Both the position numbers and the translations under genes were made by a program. This document shows positions 14,701 through 28,138 of a DNA stretch of 64,000 bases, in pieces. The notes under the pieces were generated by a model that ran no database searches, was not told the DNA's origin, and was given only the letters and a program-made list of their open reading frames with translations. Location: contig VZSE01006629.1 in assembly GCA_013398275.1 (NCBI GenBank), forward strand, positions 263,520-327,519. The letters are read 5' to 3'. The stretch is from Promerops cafer. Taxonomy: Eukaryota; Chordata; Aves; Passeriformes; Nectariniidae. Within the stretch, counting starts at the first letter, position 1. Every line of letters begins with the position of its first letter.

Positions 14701-15535
14701 AATATTTCAAGTTCAACTTTGTTTCAACATCCCTAAAATTGCGTTTTTTCAACAATTAAACAATTCATCTTTTTCAGATCCACTCAGGACCTCATCTAGA
14801 TACACATTAATCTTCCTGATCTCAAAGCCAAGGAGAAAATAGGCATTTCTTTCCCTTGGTCCTACAAAACAATACTGCCACAGTATTTGCCACCACTTCC
14901 AATCCAGGCTATCAGTGCATTCAGACATGAGGTTTTCCTCATTTGCAACTCAACCTAAAATACATGATTCTCAGTCTCATCCCATTACATCATGCACTCA
15001 ACATCCCAAAATAAAATAACAAAAAAAAAAAAAAAAAAACCAAACCCAAACTCAGCCATCTAGTCAAAAATCTACTTCTTGTTGATGGCCTCAGAGAGGT
15101 CTCAGAGGCTGCTGTCTCTGCTGGAGGTCAATGCATCCACTGAAGAAGGGGAATGATCCATTCATTCACCCATTCCTTAACCTAACTCCTCACCGTTTGA
15201 CCTTACTCATTCCTACACCATCTTGCACGTAGGTGCTGCTCCTTCCTCTTCTTCCCTCACCTCTCTACTCTTCAGGGGTTGCAGCTGAATCAAGATCCAC
15301 TCTCCAGCAATTGCTGGAGCTGGTCCTGATATGCTGCAGTGGTAGAGAAGCTTTGGCCCAGCACCAGCCCTCTTCCCTTTCCCAAAAGATGTCACTCCCA
15401 TCCTGGAGCAGAGCACGATGGACGTTTTCACCACTACCAACACAGACACCATGCAATGCAACACAAACACTCTCATGGTTTACAAAGCATATTCCTTCCC
15501 TCTCCTCCTGCCTTGCCTGCTTGAATTCAGAGATG
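8701..15535. other. Intergenic sequence, no gene seen
   Basis: Moderately GC-rich sequence with only short overlapping frames. It includes a short poly(A) at about 15020-15041. I see no exon with conserved coding content and no recognised transposon. Confidence 0.55.
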
Positions 15536-15539
15536 GCCA

Positions 15540-15760
15540 ACAACTATTAAACACATCAATGTAAATGTTAGTAGATTGCTTCTAATAGGAAACAAAAATG
15601 TTTTGAGCAAAGCTAATTGCCGGGAAATAAGGTCGTTCCAATATTTCAGCAGGGGGTTATAAATCTCTTGGTTCCTGCCTCCTTCCAGCATTAAGGTTTT
15701 ACAGATGTTGCTGTCAGAAGGAGAAGAATGATTTCAGATGCTTGTTTCCACTGTACATTA
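15540..15760. promoter_or_regulatory. Candidate conserved non-coding element
   Basis: AT-rich sequence contains AGCTAATTGCCGGG (about 15611-15624), a homeodomain-type core next to a CpG, and CAATATTTC. Called on composition and motif content only. Confidence 0.25.
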
Positions 15761-18279
15761 AAAAAAAAAGAAGGGCATAAATGTGTGCAGCAAATTGCTG
15801 GGCAAGTCTTTTTTCTACAAGAGAAAAACCACACAAATCTCAGACAGCAAAATATGGAAAATCTGCATTGGGACTTCTAAAATCTTATAATGACACAAAA
15901 TGCTCAGCACACTGACAACTGGCAAAACTTTAACACATAATTCAAGCCAGCCAGTTGCACTGACTGCCAGATTGATTGTTCCAGTCCTCTGCTGCTTTTT
16001 TACTCTTCTGCACCACCAAATATTCACTGTACATGGAGGGACCCTCTACACCCAAGAAAAGAATGTGAACTGTTCCATTTTTTCCTGAGCTGGAATAGGA
16101 GGATGAGAAGAGTCTAAGCAGCCAATAGAGAGGACAGATATTTTCTTGAAAATCTAGACCTAGACCCAAATTCAAATGCTAAGAGGGCAGGGAGAAGGAA
16201 GAAAGTTCATACTGAGTATAAAACGATGATTAGGGAAGAAAAGGAGACTTGGTGGCTGTCTCCAAGTTGTCTTGCTGGGGTAGTTCATCATTTGCATGGG
16301 AAATATCCACAAAAGATCCTGGCTCAGCTCCTTTCCCCTGGCACAGAGTGCCTGATGAGCTCTTGGGAGCACCCAGACAACTCCAGAACTGGGGTGAAGT
16401 TCCCCACCTCAGCCCCATGCTGACACCCCATGGTACGTGCTGTACATGGACACACAGTGTGCTCTCTCAGGAAACTATTCCCCAGGCAGAAAGATCTTGG
16501 CAACTTAAAAAAAAAAAAAAAAGCAAGACCTACAAAAATAAAGCTCTCAGCTGCACAACCAATTTGCTTCCTGGAAAACAGGGGAAGCAAGGAGAGGACC
16601 AAAGACAGACCACCACAGATTAGAGGTTACTCCCTGCAGGAAGGTGCCCATTGAGTTTCTTATCATTGTTTTAATTGGGATAGTGTAAGCATTACAGAGG
16701 ACAATGCTCTGGCTCCTGCTCAGCACCACGACAAGATCTGGGTCACATCCCCAGTCAAGCAGGTGTCCACACTGTCAGCAGTGCCTGCACCCAGCATCCA
16801 AGCCAGGCACCCACAAAAGGAGGACCTGAGAGGGCTCTGGATGCCCACACTGAAAACTGCCACCACGAAAGCCAGGGTAGCTGGAGTCCTGATGGGGACA
16901 CGTACACTGAAGTGCACAGCTTTGCCCAGCTCTACCTCAATGAGCCAATTGAGCTTTCACAGGAGTCACCGTCACACGTTGCAGAGTGTTAAGGTGACCT
17001 TTTTTCCCAGCTAAGCACAATCCACTCATTCTCCTTCAGCTTCACTTCCTTTAACTCTTCGACACCATCCAAAGGAGGGGAGGGCTCTGCATCCCCCATG
17101 CCCAGCATTCCCAGTGGTCTCCTTGGGGCTCAGTGGCTTCCCTTTCAAGGCATCATTGCTCCAAACACGCCTGACTCGAGCCAAGGGGCCAGGACCTCTC
17201 ACGAGAGGCATTTGGGCTGCTTTGTTTTTCCAGTTCAGCAGAAACTGTGACTCTGCTGCTAAGAAGCCTGGAGCCCACTCTGAAGGCTATGGGCCTGTTC
17301 CAGATTTACACTGTTTTTCCTTAAGCTCAGAGATCACCACTGAGCTGTCTCTCATTCTGCTTTTGGCACTTTCTTTCATTTTAAAATGCAATCATACTCC
17401 CTCCCCTAAAATAAACCAACAAAAACAACATATCCAGACAAGGGACCATCCAGTTCAGCTCCTTTAACATTCCCAGGACAGCAGTACAACTTCTCCAGCC
17501 GTCGTGGGGTTACACCTTGGACATGATTTCCACTAGACACAAGTGGCACTGCTTAAAAAAATAATCCAAGCTAGAAATAACCCCCAGGGACAGAAGAACA
17601 GAAGTCCAACATCTCTCTTCTTCAAGTAGAGGGATTCATGCTTCCCTCAGAAACTGGATAACCACCACATATGAAGAAGCAGCTATGTGTCCATCTCAAA
17701 TCTCTCAATGCTCACACATGGCTGGACCCCAGGGGCTGTATTCATGTTCTCATTTCTACCTCATGGCTACTCTACAGGACCCATAAGTGGGGTTATGTTT
17801 ACGCCAGCTGGACCTGGGACTGATACCTGCAGCTGGAGAAGAGAAGGATGCTGAGATGGCCCATTTCAGGACCAGCCTGTTAAATCACAGAGGTCAGTGT
17901 GGCATCCCCAGGCATCCCTGGGTGGCAGGTCAGCACCTCCTGAGCCACGGGCTCAGGAAACCCAGTGAGGAGGAGACAGCCCAGCACCTCCACACAGGCC
18001 ATGGCCCCAGCCCCGTGCAGGGGGATGGCACAGCTGCCAGGTGTGCACTCCAGGGTGCCCATTCTGGGAAGGCTCCTCCGCCCTGGCTGTAAATACCAGC
18101 CCTGACCACAGGATCCCAGCGGCTCCCCGCGTTCTTCCAGCAGATGTGCCAAGACAAGCCGATGCGAGGCTCTGTAATCAGAGGTTTGTTGGTCTCCTGG
18201 GGCCAGTGAAAGCCCAGACTGGGGACTGAACCACTGACTCGAGCGCACAAGCAACCGAGCTCTCTGAGGGCCACAAGCA
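15761..18279. other. Intergenic sequence, no gene seen
   Basis: No coding chain, CpG island or recognisable mobile element. It includes a short A-run at about 16507-16522. Confidence 0.5.
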
Positions 18280-18870
18280 ACTGTGGAATGATTTAGGAGA
18301 TGAGACCTTGAATTTGCCAATTATTTATCTTGTTGATGACTCAGACAAGCAGTTTTACTGTCCAATCCTTAGGGGAAAACATGTGGAACTAATCAGGCTA
18401 CACCAAAATAAAAAAGAAAAAGATCAAATTAACATAAAATAAATTGAACTACGCACACAATACCAAACCTGATTTTTTTGTCCAAATAGGCACTGCATCT
18501 GAGATGCTTGTTCTTGCTCATTTATTATTCTTCAGCTTTTAAATGGCAACACATGGCAGCAGAAGTCATTTTTGCAAGCACAACAAAACATAATCTCTTC
18601 ACAAAGAAAGGCAATAGCTGTTTATTCAGCAGGGCCCTCCTATTCATGACGTTGCCATCTGAAAATAAGAATGTCAATGAAAATAACAATAAAGCAAGAC
18701 ATTTTTGTGATTAACTTAGAAAGACACCAATTTCAGTATTAAACCAGCCAATATGAACAAGGTTTTGTGTTAATAGGAACCATGAATTTGTTGCCTGTTA
18801 ATGCAGGCTAAGGAGGAGACAAGATGTTTTGATGCTTTAATGTTGGCTGGGACATTTGGAGGCTTTCACC
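18280..18870. promoter_or_regulatory. Candidate conserved non-coding element, about 590 bp
   Basis: A long AT-rich block, free of obvious repeats, holds a perfect AP-1/NF-E2 core TGACTCA at 18337-18343 and several homeodomain cores (CAATTATTTA, AAATTAACAT, GATTAACTTAG). It is set among GC-richer sequence. Confidence 0.3.
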
Positions 18871-21800
18871 TTTTGTGCCTCAGAACCTTTGGGAAAGTCA
18901 CTTCAGCTCCACTAATCAGGAGTTAGATGCCTAGTTCCTACTGAGATCTTCATTTTGGGATCTTGTAGGATTTGGGACCTGTGATGGGACACAGTGATGT
19001 GCAGAGCCTCACCCTTTTCCAGCCAGGATCTATGGTATGTTAACCTCTGGTTTCAAAGGTGTGCATACAGATAAAAACTAAAACTTTTCCTAAAAATTAC
19101 AGATTTTGATGGAATTTCATTTTGGGGGAGGGATAATCAAGTTACCGACCACATTAAAACAACATGCTTAGAAACAGAACTGAAAACTATTTCACCCAGC
19201 ATCAGAAAGGACACAGATAAAGCTGAGCCAGCTTAAAAGCAGACTCAGCCCAGCCAGCTCCTCCAATGCTTTGCATCCCTCCCCAGCACAGGGGACTCAA
19301 ATCCCCTCTGCCACCAGCATCACCCCTCCCTGGGACCTCAAGGCTTGACTCTGAGCCAGAGGTTCCTGCTTGCCTGCCCATTTCACAGCCTCCCAGATAA
19401 CATCAGTCTGGGGTGAATATGTCCTTCCCAGGCCAGCAAACCAGATTTTCTGAATGACCTGCCCAGATCACTTCTCATCAGCCTCATGTATTGGTCGGTG
19501 CCAGAGATCTTCCTCTACACAAGTCACCAGGTATTGTCCTGGAGCCAGACAGTTTTTCCCTCCTTGTGTTCACTGAAAGACTGAGAATTTCATTGCTGGA
19601 GCCATTCATTTCACCCACGCTCCAATGATTTGTGTCCCCACCCCATCATCAGGTCACTCAAACTTGCCCTTCCACTGTGCTCTTCCTGTTTGCCTTCTCT
19701 TCTCCACTGCACTTTGATTGACACGGGTAAAGATGGCCCTGTCAAGTAGGCTGTGGTCTGGGGCCAAAGAGGGAAAAGACCACACTCAGCAGGGAAAGGT
19801 ACCTGCTGTGAGAGCTTATTCCAGCCCTGTCAGAGGGATTATGTTTCACCATCTCCCCATTGAATCAGCCCAATGCCCTCAAGCCAGGCCTCAGCAGAGA
19901 ACACCCCAATGCTGGCCCATCCCCAAAAGCTTCCTGGCTGCTGCTGGTGCATTGGGTACTTATGCCAGGTATTTCAAACAGCTTCATGGTTGTGGTTTCT
20001 ATCAGGGAGCAGAAAGAGCTCTACTTTTACCTGCCTCATCCTCATCCACCCCAGAGCCACGCTCTCACCCATGAAGAGAGGGGCGACCCCCAGAGCACGG
20101 GGGACCTGCAGCCACCCCGGGTGTGTCATTCCTCCCCTCCCTACCAACAGCTGCCCTCTCCAAGAGACCACAGTGGCCCCGACAACAGGTCTGTTCCCAG
20201 GCCTGCAAGCCTTCCCATCAGCCCCACTTTCACTAAAACAAACCTTTCATTGGGAATGCACCTTCTCTGGAGTCACAAGGCAGAGGAGACCAGACAAATA
20301 CCACAGAGCAAGCGACAGCACACCTTAAAACAGAGCCACAGCCTCGTGCAGCATCCCAGACTCTTTCCTTTTAGCAAAGAGAGACAATCAGCATTCAGGC
20401 CGACTTAAAAGATTGAGCAGGATGATGACAGCTCCCATTTCGGGGAGAAAGACAGAGGGAGAGGGGATTTGGTTTCAGACTAAACCCTTGCGGCAGGCTC
20501 CCATCAACACACACCCAAGGTCACACGTGGGAGGCAGCTTCTTTAAAATCATAGGAGAGCTTGGGGCGTTATTTACCTCCAGAAAGGCTTTTTAACTCTG
20601 CTGGTGGTGACTTCACCCCCAGGGACCTGGTGGGAAGGTAGAAATGTCACCCCTAAAGAAGCAGGTTTTGGGGACCAGTGTCTGTGTGTGGGGATGGGGT
20701 GAGCCCAGACGGGGATCCCACATCCCCATGGATGCCCACCTGGTGAACGCATCCCCCCGACAGGGTTTCACACCACCAGTACACAGCCCAGTACTGCTTG
20801 TGCTCTACTGCCCACCGGTGCCCTGTCCCCACCCTGCATGTGTCCTACACAAGGCAGGGTCAGGCTGACTGCCAGCAGCAGCAGAATTCCTCCCTTCCAC
20901 TGACCCACTGGACACAGCCATGCTTTCATGGACCCCCAATTTTAGGCACACAAAGAACCCATCTCCTCTGCTCACACCACCACAAGAAAAAAACACAAAG
21001 GATCAAGGCCAGGAGTTTGCTGGGGAGCAGAGGGTCTGTCACTGCAGCACAGCAACAGCCTGCAGGTCCACAGCAGCATCTCAGCACTGGGCCAAACAGC
21101 CCTCATTTGTCTTATGCCTCTCAGGTGTTAAAAACATCTTTTTGCAGAAGAAAAGGGAAAATGGCATCAGCTGTACATGAAACAGAGAACAGAGCTGGTG
21201 GGTCATGGTCATTCTGTCTCACTTCTGTCACCTGCAGAGGAGGGGTTGGGGTTTACTCACACAGCTCACTTAGTCCATTACTAAGAGCAGGCTCTGACTT
21301 AGAACCAGCCAAGAAAAGACCAACCCCTCAGCATCACACATGCTGCTGTTCTCTGGGCAGGCCAGAGCAGGCAGATCTTGCCACCAGTCTGATAAACCAG
21401 GGCAGCTCCCCCAGCAAGCAAGGTTCACAGATTTGCTACAGGTGTGTGATAACTCATTTAACCTTCAGCATTTCTTTCACCTGTTCTCCTTTACTCATTC
21501 TCTCCATTTAAATTTAAAACCTGCAGTACAGAGAGAGCAAGGGAAGTTTTCCCACTGAATAGAGCTAGCAGTGCTTCCCTAAAGCTTTCAATACTGGAGT
21601 CAGAGGGAGTTGGGTAGGATTTTTTTTTTTCCTTTAAATAAAGCTCCAAGAGATGATACAGAAATCTGAGTCCACTTAAAAAGAGAAAATAAACCCCAAA
21701 CCATTTTTCCTGCTCCTTGTGGTTATTGGAATTAAACAAACAACCAACCAAAAAAAAGGAAACAATGAAAGAGGAAGAGAAAGAAAAAAAGACAAAAACA

Positions 21801-22535
21801 ATCAAAACCAAGCTTCAGATGATTTCTAACTGGATTTCATGCTCCCTGAGTGCCTGGCAGGCTTTCCAGTCACAATGGTTTTGGGGCACCAAAGACCCTC
21901 CCCTTAAGTAACTCGTCAGTTACCAAACTCCTCAGCAACTTAGGAGTTTTGGGGCATTTACTGGTGGGGAAAAGGGACCAGGAGCATGGGAAAGACCTGA
22001 GCTTGATAAGGACCTTTACGCAAGGGATTCCAAGGTTTTGGGCTCCAGTGACCACTCTGCCTCCAATAAAGCCCTGTGAAAGGGAGCGACTCAGCCAACC
22101 GTGCTTGGCACCGGTCAAAACCACCCCGGCACCTTCCCCTCAGACAGCCCAAAGGACCCAGCAACTTCGGCCCCGAGCAAACCAACGCAGTAACAACCAC
22201 ACCGAGAGCTCTCACCTCTGCTCCTTCCCCGGATCCCAAAGGCGGGCTGCAGGACCCATACTTTCTTCGCTGTGTGCGGTACCCTGTCAGCAATCCCGCA
22301 CTGGCTTCTGGGGACCAGTAGGAGCCCAGCCAGTGAATGCCTGTCCTCACCCATCTGGGCTGGGTTTGCTGCTGGAACGAATTAGAGCAATTAGCAGCAC
22401 ATCAGCGTTTGTGCTAAGGACTCTCACATGTTTGCCAAAGACCTTACCCATTTCCTCGCCGTCAGCATCTCCTCTGCTCTTTGTGGGGGCTCTCATCTCC
22501 CCTCTTTCCCCCAGAGCTCATATTGTTAAGGGACC
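18871..22535. other. Intergenic sequence, no gene seen
   Basis: Contains open frames up to 250 codons, but they overlap each other on both strands, lack conserved motifs and have Pro/Ser/His-rich random composition. An A-rich purine stretch lies at about 21716-21810. Confidence 0.5.
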
Positions 22536-22539
22536 GCGC

Positions 22540-23060
22540 AGTTCAGGGAACAGCAGCATAGATAAGGCAGGAGTTAATAAATTGCTCATAATGGAAGAAT
22601 AACAACCAAGCTAATTAAGGGTCTTCATATGCCTCCTCCAACCTTCATTAGCTGCTGTGGTGACCCTGTGCCTGCTCAGACAGCAGAAACCTACCTGCTC
22701 ACCCAAAGAGACCCAGAATCTCCCTTTTCCGGAGCAGACTATCACAGTGCCGGTTAATGGATGCATCGTTTTCCCCTAATTTTCGAAATTAAGGCTAAGA
22801 CTTTTAATTACTATTCTTAAAGCTAATGTCACTTGTGCCTTATCCTTTTCATTAACTTATGCTTTTAACTTTTGAAAACACGTGTCATCTGAAACAAAAT
22901 TATCTACTCTTTTGTTCTGCCGTGCAGATGGACTTTAGCAGGCTGGACATGACTGCTGACAGACATCCTTCAAGGATGAGTGGACATCCAAGCTAGTTTT
23001 GGTTCTCAGACTTTGCCCACAGCTATGATAAATTGTTCTTGATGCATTTCTCTATCAGCA
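22540..23060. promoter_or_regulatory. Candidate conserved non-coding element
   Basis: An AT-rich block contains AGATAAGG (GATA-type, about 22560), GCTAATTAAGG, CGGTTAATGG, a TTTCGAAA palindrome (about 22782) and TTTTAATTACT. The density of homeodomain-like cores is unusual for this interval. Confidence 0.3.
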
Positions 23061-24209
23061 TCAGCAAGTGCTCTAAAAATTTCATTGATGAATTTCCCGG
23101 GAAAGAAACCCTCTCCTCTCAGTCCTTTGGAAAGACAGCAGCATAAACATCCTGACTTAGACACCTGGACTAGCTTTGGAGGCAAATTGAAGAGATGCAG
23201 TGAATTCTCCTAAACCCCAGTAAGCCTGCCCTTCTTAAGGGACCTTGTCCTGTTAACTGTGGTGAGCTAGGAGCCACTTTGGTCAAATTTGAGCAGTTGC
23301 TCTTTGCAAAGGCTATTTCTCCTTTTGCCAGACATGTACAATGTACTTCTGTCAAATTTGAGAGTCTCTTGGTACGTTGATCTCCCTGTCTGCAATACAG
23401 ACTGCTTAGAAAATGGGAACACATCTAAGCAGAGAGGAATGGATCTGCTGCAAAGGGGCTACAAATTCCTTAGTGCTGAGCCCCCAGCAGTGCTGCTCTG
23501 CTGTCCGTCTGGGAAGTGCCACAAGACCCAGATGTCACTGGAATAGCAGAGATGCTGAGCCTACCCAGGGGGTGGCTGCTGGTACCAGTCCTGCTCCTGC
23601 CCCACGGTCAGAATTACTGGCCATGCCCCAGCACAAAGTGCTGTCAAAACAAAGTCTAACCCTGCTGGCACCTCCACACTTCTCATTTCTGCCCTGCACC
23701 AGCCAAGATGCCAACCCCATTCTGTCTCTTCCCATTCCCCTGCCCTGAGGTCCTTTGGGGAAGGCATGGGCTTGTTACTGCTGAAGGATACTCAGGGGGT
23801 ATCTGCACAGCCATGCCTGAAGAGTAAACTAGTCCACGCTTTTCCATCAGAGTCATTTGGAAGGAATAACAGGATAGAAGGGCAACTAGAAGATTTTGAC
23901 AAAAAAAACATCTATCAACAGACAAAGCAATTAAGGTTTTGACTATGTTGCTACAGCCTTTTCTTTCTAAAATTTTCCTGTGGGAGGGAATCAGATGCAA
24001 TGCACCTGTGAAAGAGAATCAGGTGCTTACCACTCAGCTCTTCCCAGCAGCTTCACTTTTAGTGTCCCCTCTGCCATCCCAGGGCAGACCTCACTTCTGA
24101 GGCGCTCTGGGGTGGAAAGACATCAGGAATACTTCTCTGCCCTGGTACCAGGTACCAAACTCCTTCACTAGTGGCAAACTCTCACTCAAGATTATCTCAG
24201 AAAGTACTT

Positions 24210-24960
24210 TTTGGTCCATGCTGTCATGAATGAAATTGCACAGAACAGCCAAAATAATTAAGTCGTCCCCATCTAGTTGTCCTCATTAGATACAATTAAA
24301 TAAAATGACTAAAAAAAATAAAGAGACATGGCAATTACTTTTGTCAAGTTACCAACATAGCATATCCATCTCAGTGCAACAAAAAACTAATCAAAAATCT
24401 ATTTCTTTATAAGGAATTTTTTTGGTAAAAGATTAAAAACACTGTTAAAAATAGTCAGGCTTTTAAATTAAAAATCAGGTCTTTCAATATACGGGCAGTA
24501 CCGTGCATCCCATGAATGCCACTTCCAAGCTGCATCCTGCTCTCCGCGAGCCTTGCACCCCTCCTTGTGGTGCATCGAAGCAACTGTCGTGTGAGCAAAA
24601 TCCTCTCTGCTGGCCTCCCAAAAAAGAGCACAGACATCCATCATCTCTGGCACCAAGCGCCACCTTCTCCATGTTGTGAACGTCTCCGAGCTAGAGATAT
24701 AAACAACTTCTGCTTCTTACTAGAAGACAACTTTAAGCACACGTTTCAAATATCATTAAACTGGAGGGAGGAGAAATGTGTGACACATTGAAACAGTTAT
24801 ACTTCTCAATCTTAATGTTTGTTTAAAGGTTACTTTTGGATGAAAGCTGGTTAGAGAATAAATAACAGATGCTGAAAGCATCCATTATGTATTTTTGCAA
24901 TTAGCAGAAAATCTTGGTACTTTTCTTAAAGAACATACATAATTTTGTGGGATGTTTATT
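24210..24960. promoter_or_regulatory. Candidate conserved non-coding element(s)
   Basis: Two AT-rich blocks (about 24210-24480 and 24790-24960) carry AATAATTAAG, ACAATTAAAT and AACTAATCAAAAATC, and flank a GC-richer segment. Composition evidence only. Confidence 0.2.
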
Positions 24961-27900
24961 GCTGGAAGCAATCTGCTCTCGCTGGCAAGAGCAGCATCCA
25001 AGAGCCCAGGGAAGCTTCACAAGGAGTCACACATAGTAAGCCAAAAGCAATGCTTGCTTCAGGAACAGCACTTAAAGCCCTGCGCTTGCTGTCACAAGGA
25101 AGTGGTCAAATGCACTTTCTTTCCACAGAAAATTTTAGATTAGAAAGAACATGGTGAAATCATCCCTGTTTCTTTTCCACAGACATTTTGATTACCCAGC
25201 AAAAAAGTAGTTCCTGATGATACTTTAGTTTGAAAAATGCACGCAGGATGTTTCATGCTATTGTTGTCTTCTCTGCCCAAAGGGCTTCTTCCATGGCCCA
25301 GCTACCACCTCCCCTCTTGGGGTATGGAGATATTGCTATACCTTAGGAACTCTTGTGCATCCAGCATGCATGGCCTGGAAGGGAAAATGGAAGTAAGAAA
25401 GCCACTACAGCTCCCAGAAAGCATCCCACTCATAAAAATTTGTGTGTGGAACATGAGGTGGAGCAGCAGCTTTAACTGTGCCAGTCCTCCCTCTCCCTGA
25501 CGATTTCCATCACATCCAAACAAAGCTGGAGGGGGCATTCAGACAGAGCAGAGGTATTTGAGTTAGAGCATCCTACAGACCTCAGCATACTTAGTGACCA
25601 TAGCTGGGAACTCCAGCTGGTTCTGGTTTAAGGAGACAACGGTAGTAATGCCCTGAACAGAAACCTAAAGAGTTGCCCTCTGCTCAGTCAGGAGAGAGGA
25701 CCACCAGGTATTACATCCTCCATACACCCTGATAGATCCTGATAGACCTGAAGACCTCCACCACAGATTAAGCTTTAATCCTAAGACTTGATCTAATTCT
25801 ATCCCTAAATCTCTTTTTATACCTCTTGGCACTAAATAAAAGTGCATGCTGAGAACAGAAGTTGTCCAAGATACCATTTTCACATACCATACCCAGCCCA
25901 TCACACTCTGGTAGTCACACAGCAATCTGTGCCATTTCTTACCACACAGAAACAGCATTGTGCTAAAAAGCTCTCCAGAGTAAAGCAGATAATATCTTTT
26001 GGGATGGTGCCTCATATTTTCCAAGAGTTGTCTTGCTGCAGCAGTTATTACAAGAAACTAAACCAAACCCTTCTATTTGTAAATTGGATAGAAAAAGCAC
26101 AACTCAAACTGGTATTTGGTTTAGGACTGAAGGGTTCACACAGTGCTTAAGAAGCATTTTAGACAAAAGCAAGCTTTCTGCCAAACATTTGAGGGGGAAG
26201 AGAAAATTTCTGCTTTGCTGCCTGAACGCAGTTATAAGCCAGGGTGATGAAACTGCCCAGCATTGCTGCCCACAGTGAAATACACTGTGCATCTCCCACT
26301 CCACATGCAAGGCTCATGTTGCCTTCATCCTGCCCAGTTTAGCTTCTCCAGTGTTATCCTGAAGAAAAACTCCTGTCTCCACAACCCCTGGCATTAAAGG
26401 TGGCAGACTCAACGAGGGGAGATGAGGAACTTGTAGGCACAGAGTGCATTAATTTCTATACAGCACAATCATGAAATAGCTGGACCCCACAAACACTGCT
26501 GCCCTGTAGAACAGGCATTTATCTAAAGCTGAAGTCTTACGAGTGAAGCAGAACTGACTGAGCTTCTCTAAGCATCTTCTCTCCCCTCTTCAACCATCTC
26601 ACTTGCCTCCACTGATGCACAACTCGTCACTGCTGGTTTAACATCTAGTGCCTGAGGAGGTTTTCTCATGCAACTGCTGCTAAGCACTGTGCTGAAGCAA
26701 GGCAGACACAGTTGATCTGACTCACACAGGAGAAAAGAGCAGAGGTACTACACAGAGATTTCCTGCAGCTGGGAAAAAAACCCAAAAACAATGTGCTTTA
26801 TGTCGGTTTTGTTACAGCTTATGTACCGAGTTCATGTCAGAAACAGGTTCAGATTGCTCCAGATGAAGGTTTAAATGTTTTCTTTATTTAGCAAGGTACA
26901 TAGAGATTGGCAAAAGCACTCCCTTCCCTATCCCAAAGAGGATCTGCAATTCAGAAAGGTAAGGAAAAGGCATTAAAAGGCAGAAAGCAAAGAGGATAGA
27001 GCATACCTCAGCTGAGCAGATTAGAAGACTCAATAGACACCTATTGTTACCAACAGAAATACTCTACGAGTACACAGGCTGAAACCCACCATGTTAAACT
27101 GAGCAATCCATGAAAAATAGCAGAGATGCAAGATTAAATTCTTCCAGGCTCCCCTATCTCCACTGGAATTCTTATAAAGATCTGCAGATCACAAGAGTGT
27201 GCACACTGCTGCTGTATGAAACCACGTATTAATATTTTTGTATTATCTAATGTTTTGTCTCCTTTGTTACCTGATCAGGCAAATCCTCTTCGCATTGTCT
27301 CGCAATTTTCATTATCAGCCATTAATCCTGGGATGTTTGGACTGTGGCAAGGGCACAGCCCCAGGTCTCCAAGTCCTGCTGCACCACGGCTCGAAGAAAT
27401 AACCTGCTTGTGCCAAGAAGCCAACTGTTGCCCCCCGGAGCAGAAGGCCAGAAGAGCTGTCACAGATCACAGCCTTCAGAGACATCTGTGCCACTGCAGG
27501 GACCAAACTGGTCCTGAACCTCACACCAGAGGAGCAAAGTAATCCCCTAAGCTGCAACTTTCCTCAATGCTGGCAGCCAGAAACTGCCAACCGGTAACGA
27601 CAGCTGGCAGCTCCGGTCTGAACTGAGCGTTTTTTCCAGTTAACTCTCCCCTTCTCCCCAGTGCAGCCTGGGCAGCAGCACACAGATGTCCCCACTGTTG
27701 TAAGACACAGAATTTTCCACAAGACCTCGGAACTCCCTCATGAGCCAGCTCTTCTTATTAAGGACAAATTGTTCCTAGTGGGGGATATCCTACACTGAGG
27801 CAATCCTCAAGTGCATGTTTATGGTCTGCTCTGCTTGCTCCTACTCCCAAAGTGGGAGACTTAACCCAAAATCTCTGTCCAAAAGGTGCAAATCCGATGG

Positions 27901-28083
27901 GCAGCTTTGCTCCTTCCAGTCCATCCCTGAGGAGATGCTACAACTTCAGGGTGAGGTCTCAGCAAAAGTTTAGTCTCTGCAGATTCACCAGTAGAAAGGT
28001 ACCTAGCACTACTGAAAAATCCTCTGCTTTTCCCCACCCCTTTCAGACCAGCTCTGCAAATCTTTCCAGTGTAAAGTTTCAAG
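24961..28083. other. Intergenic sequence downstream of CMPK1, no gene seen
   Basis: No coding chain is present. A minus-strand AATAAA at about 26881 could mark a very long alternative CMPK1 end, but nothing supports that use. Confidence 0.5.
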
Positions 28084-28138
28084 TTGGAAGGGATGATCTA
28101 CCTTAGAGGTCTTTTCCAACCCAAATGATTCTATGACT
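28084..28138 (+). mobile_element. CR1 3'-end scrap
   Basis: The sequence TTGGAAGGGATGATCTACC... to ...AACCCAAATGATTCTATGA is the typical 3' terminus of a CR1 element in plus orientation. Only about 55 bp are recognisable. It lies between the CMPK1 3' end and the intergenic region. Confidence 0.75.

Noticed and set aside
21716..21810. A/G-rich purine stretch that might form a triplex
   Set aside because: It is interrupted by C and T and lacks mirror symmetry, so it is ordinary A-rich sequence.
20798..22602. Long plus-strand open frames (237 and 250 codons) in the intergenic region
   Set aside because: They overlap other open frames on both strands, have Ser/Pro/His-rich random composition and no conserved motif, and show no splice-linked partner. 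Chance openness in moderately GC-rich DNA explains them.
1..28000. Search for FOXE3 or FOXD2 forkhead exons, tRNA, snRNA or a clear microRNA hairpin
   Set aside because: No forkhead-domain coding sequence in any frame, no tRNA A/B-box pair with a cloverleaf and no convincing hairpin was recognised by eye; the FOX genes are probably left of the window.
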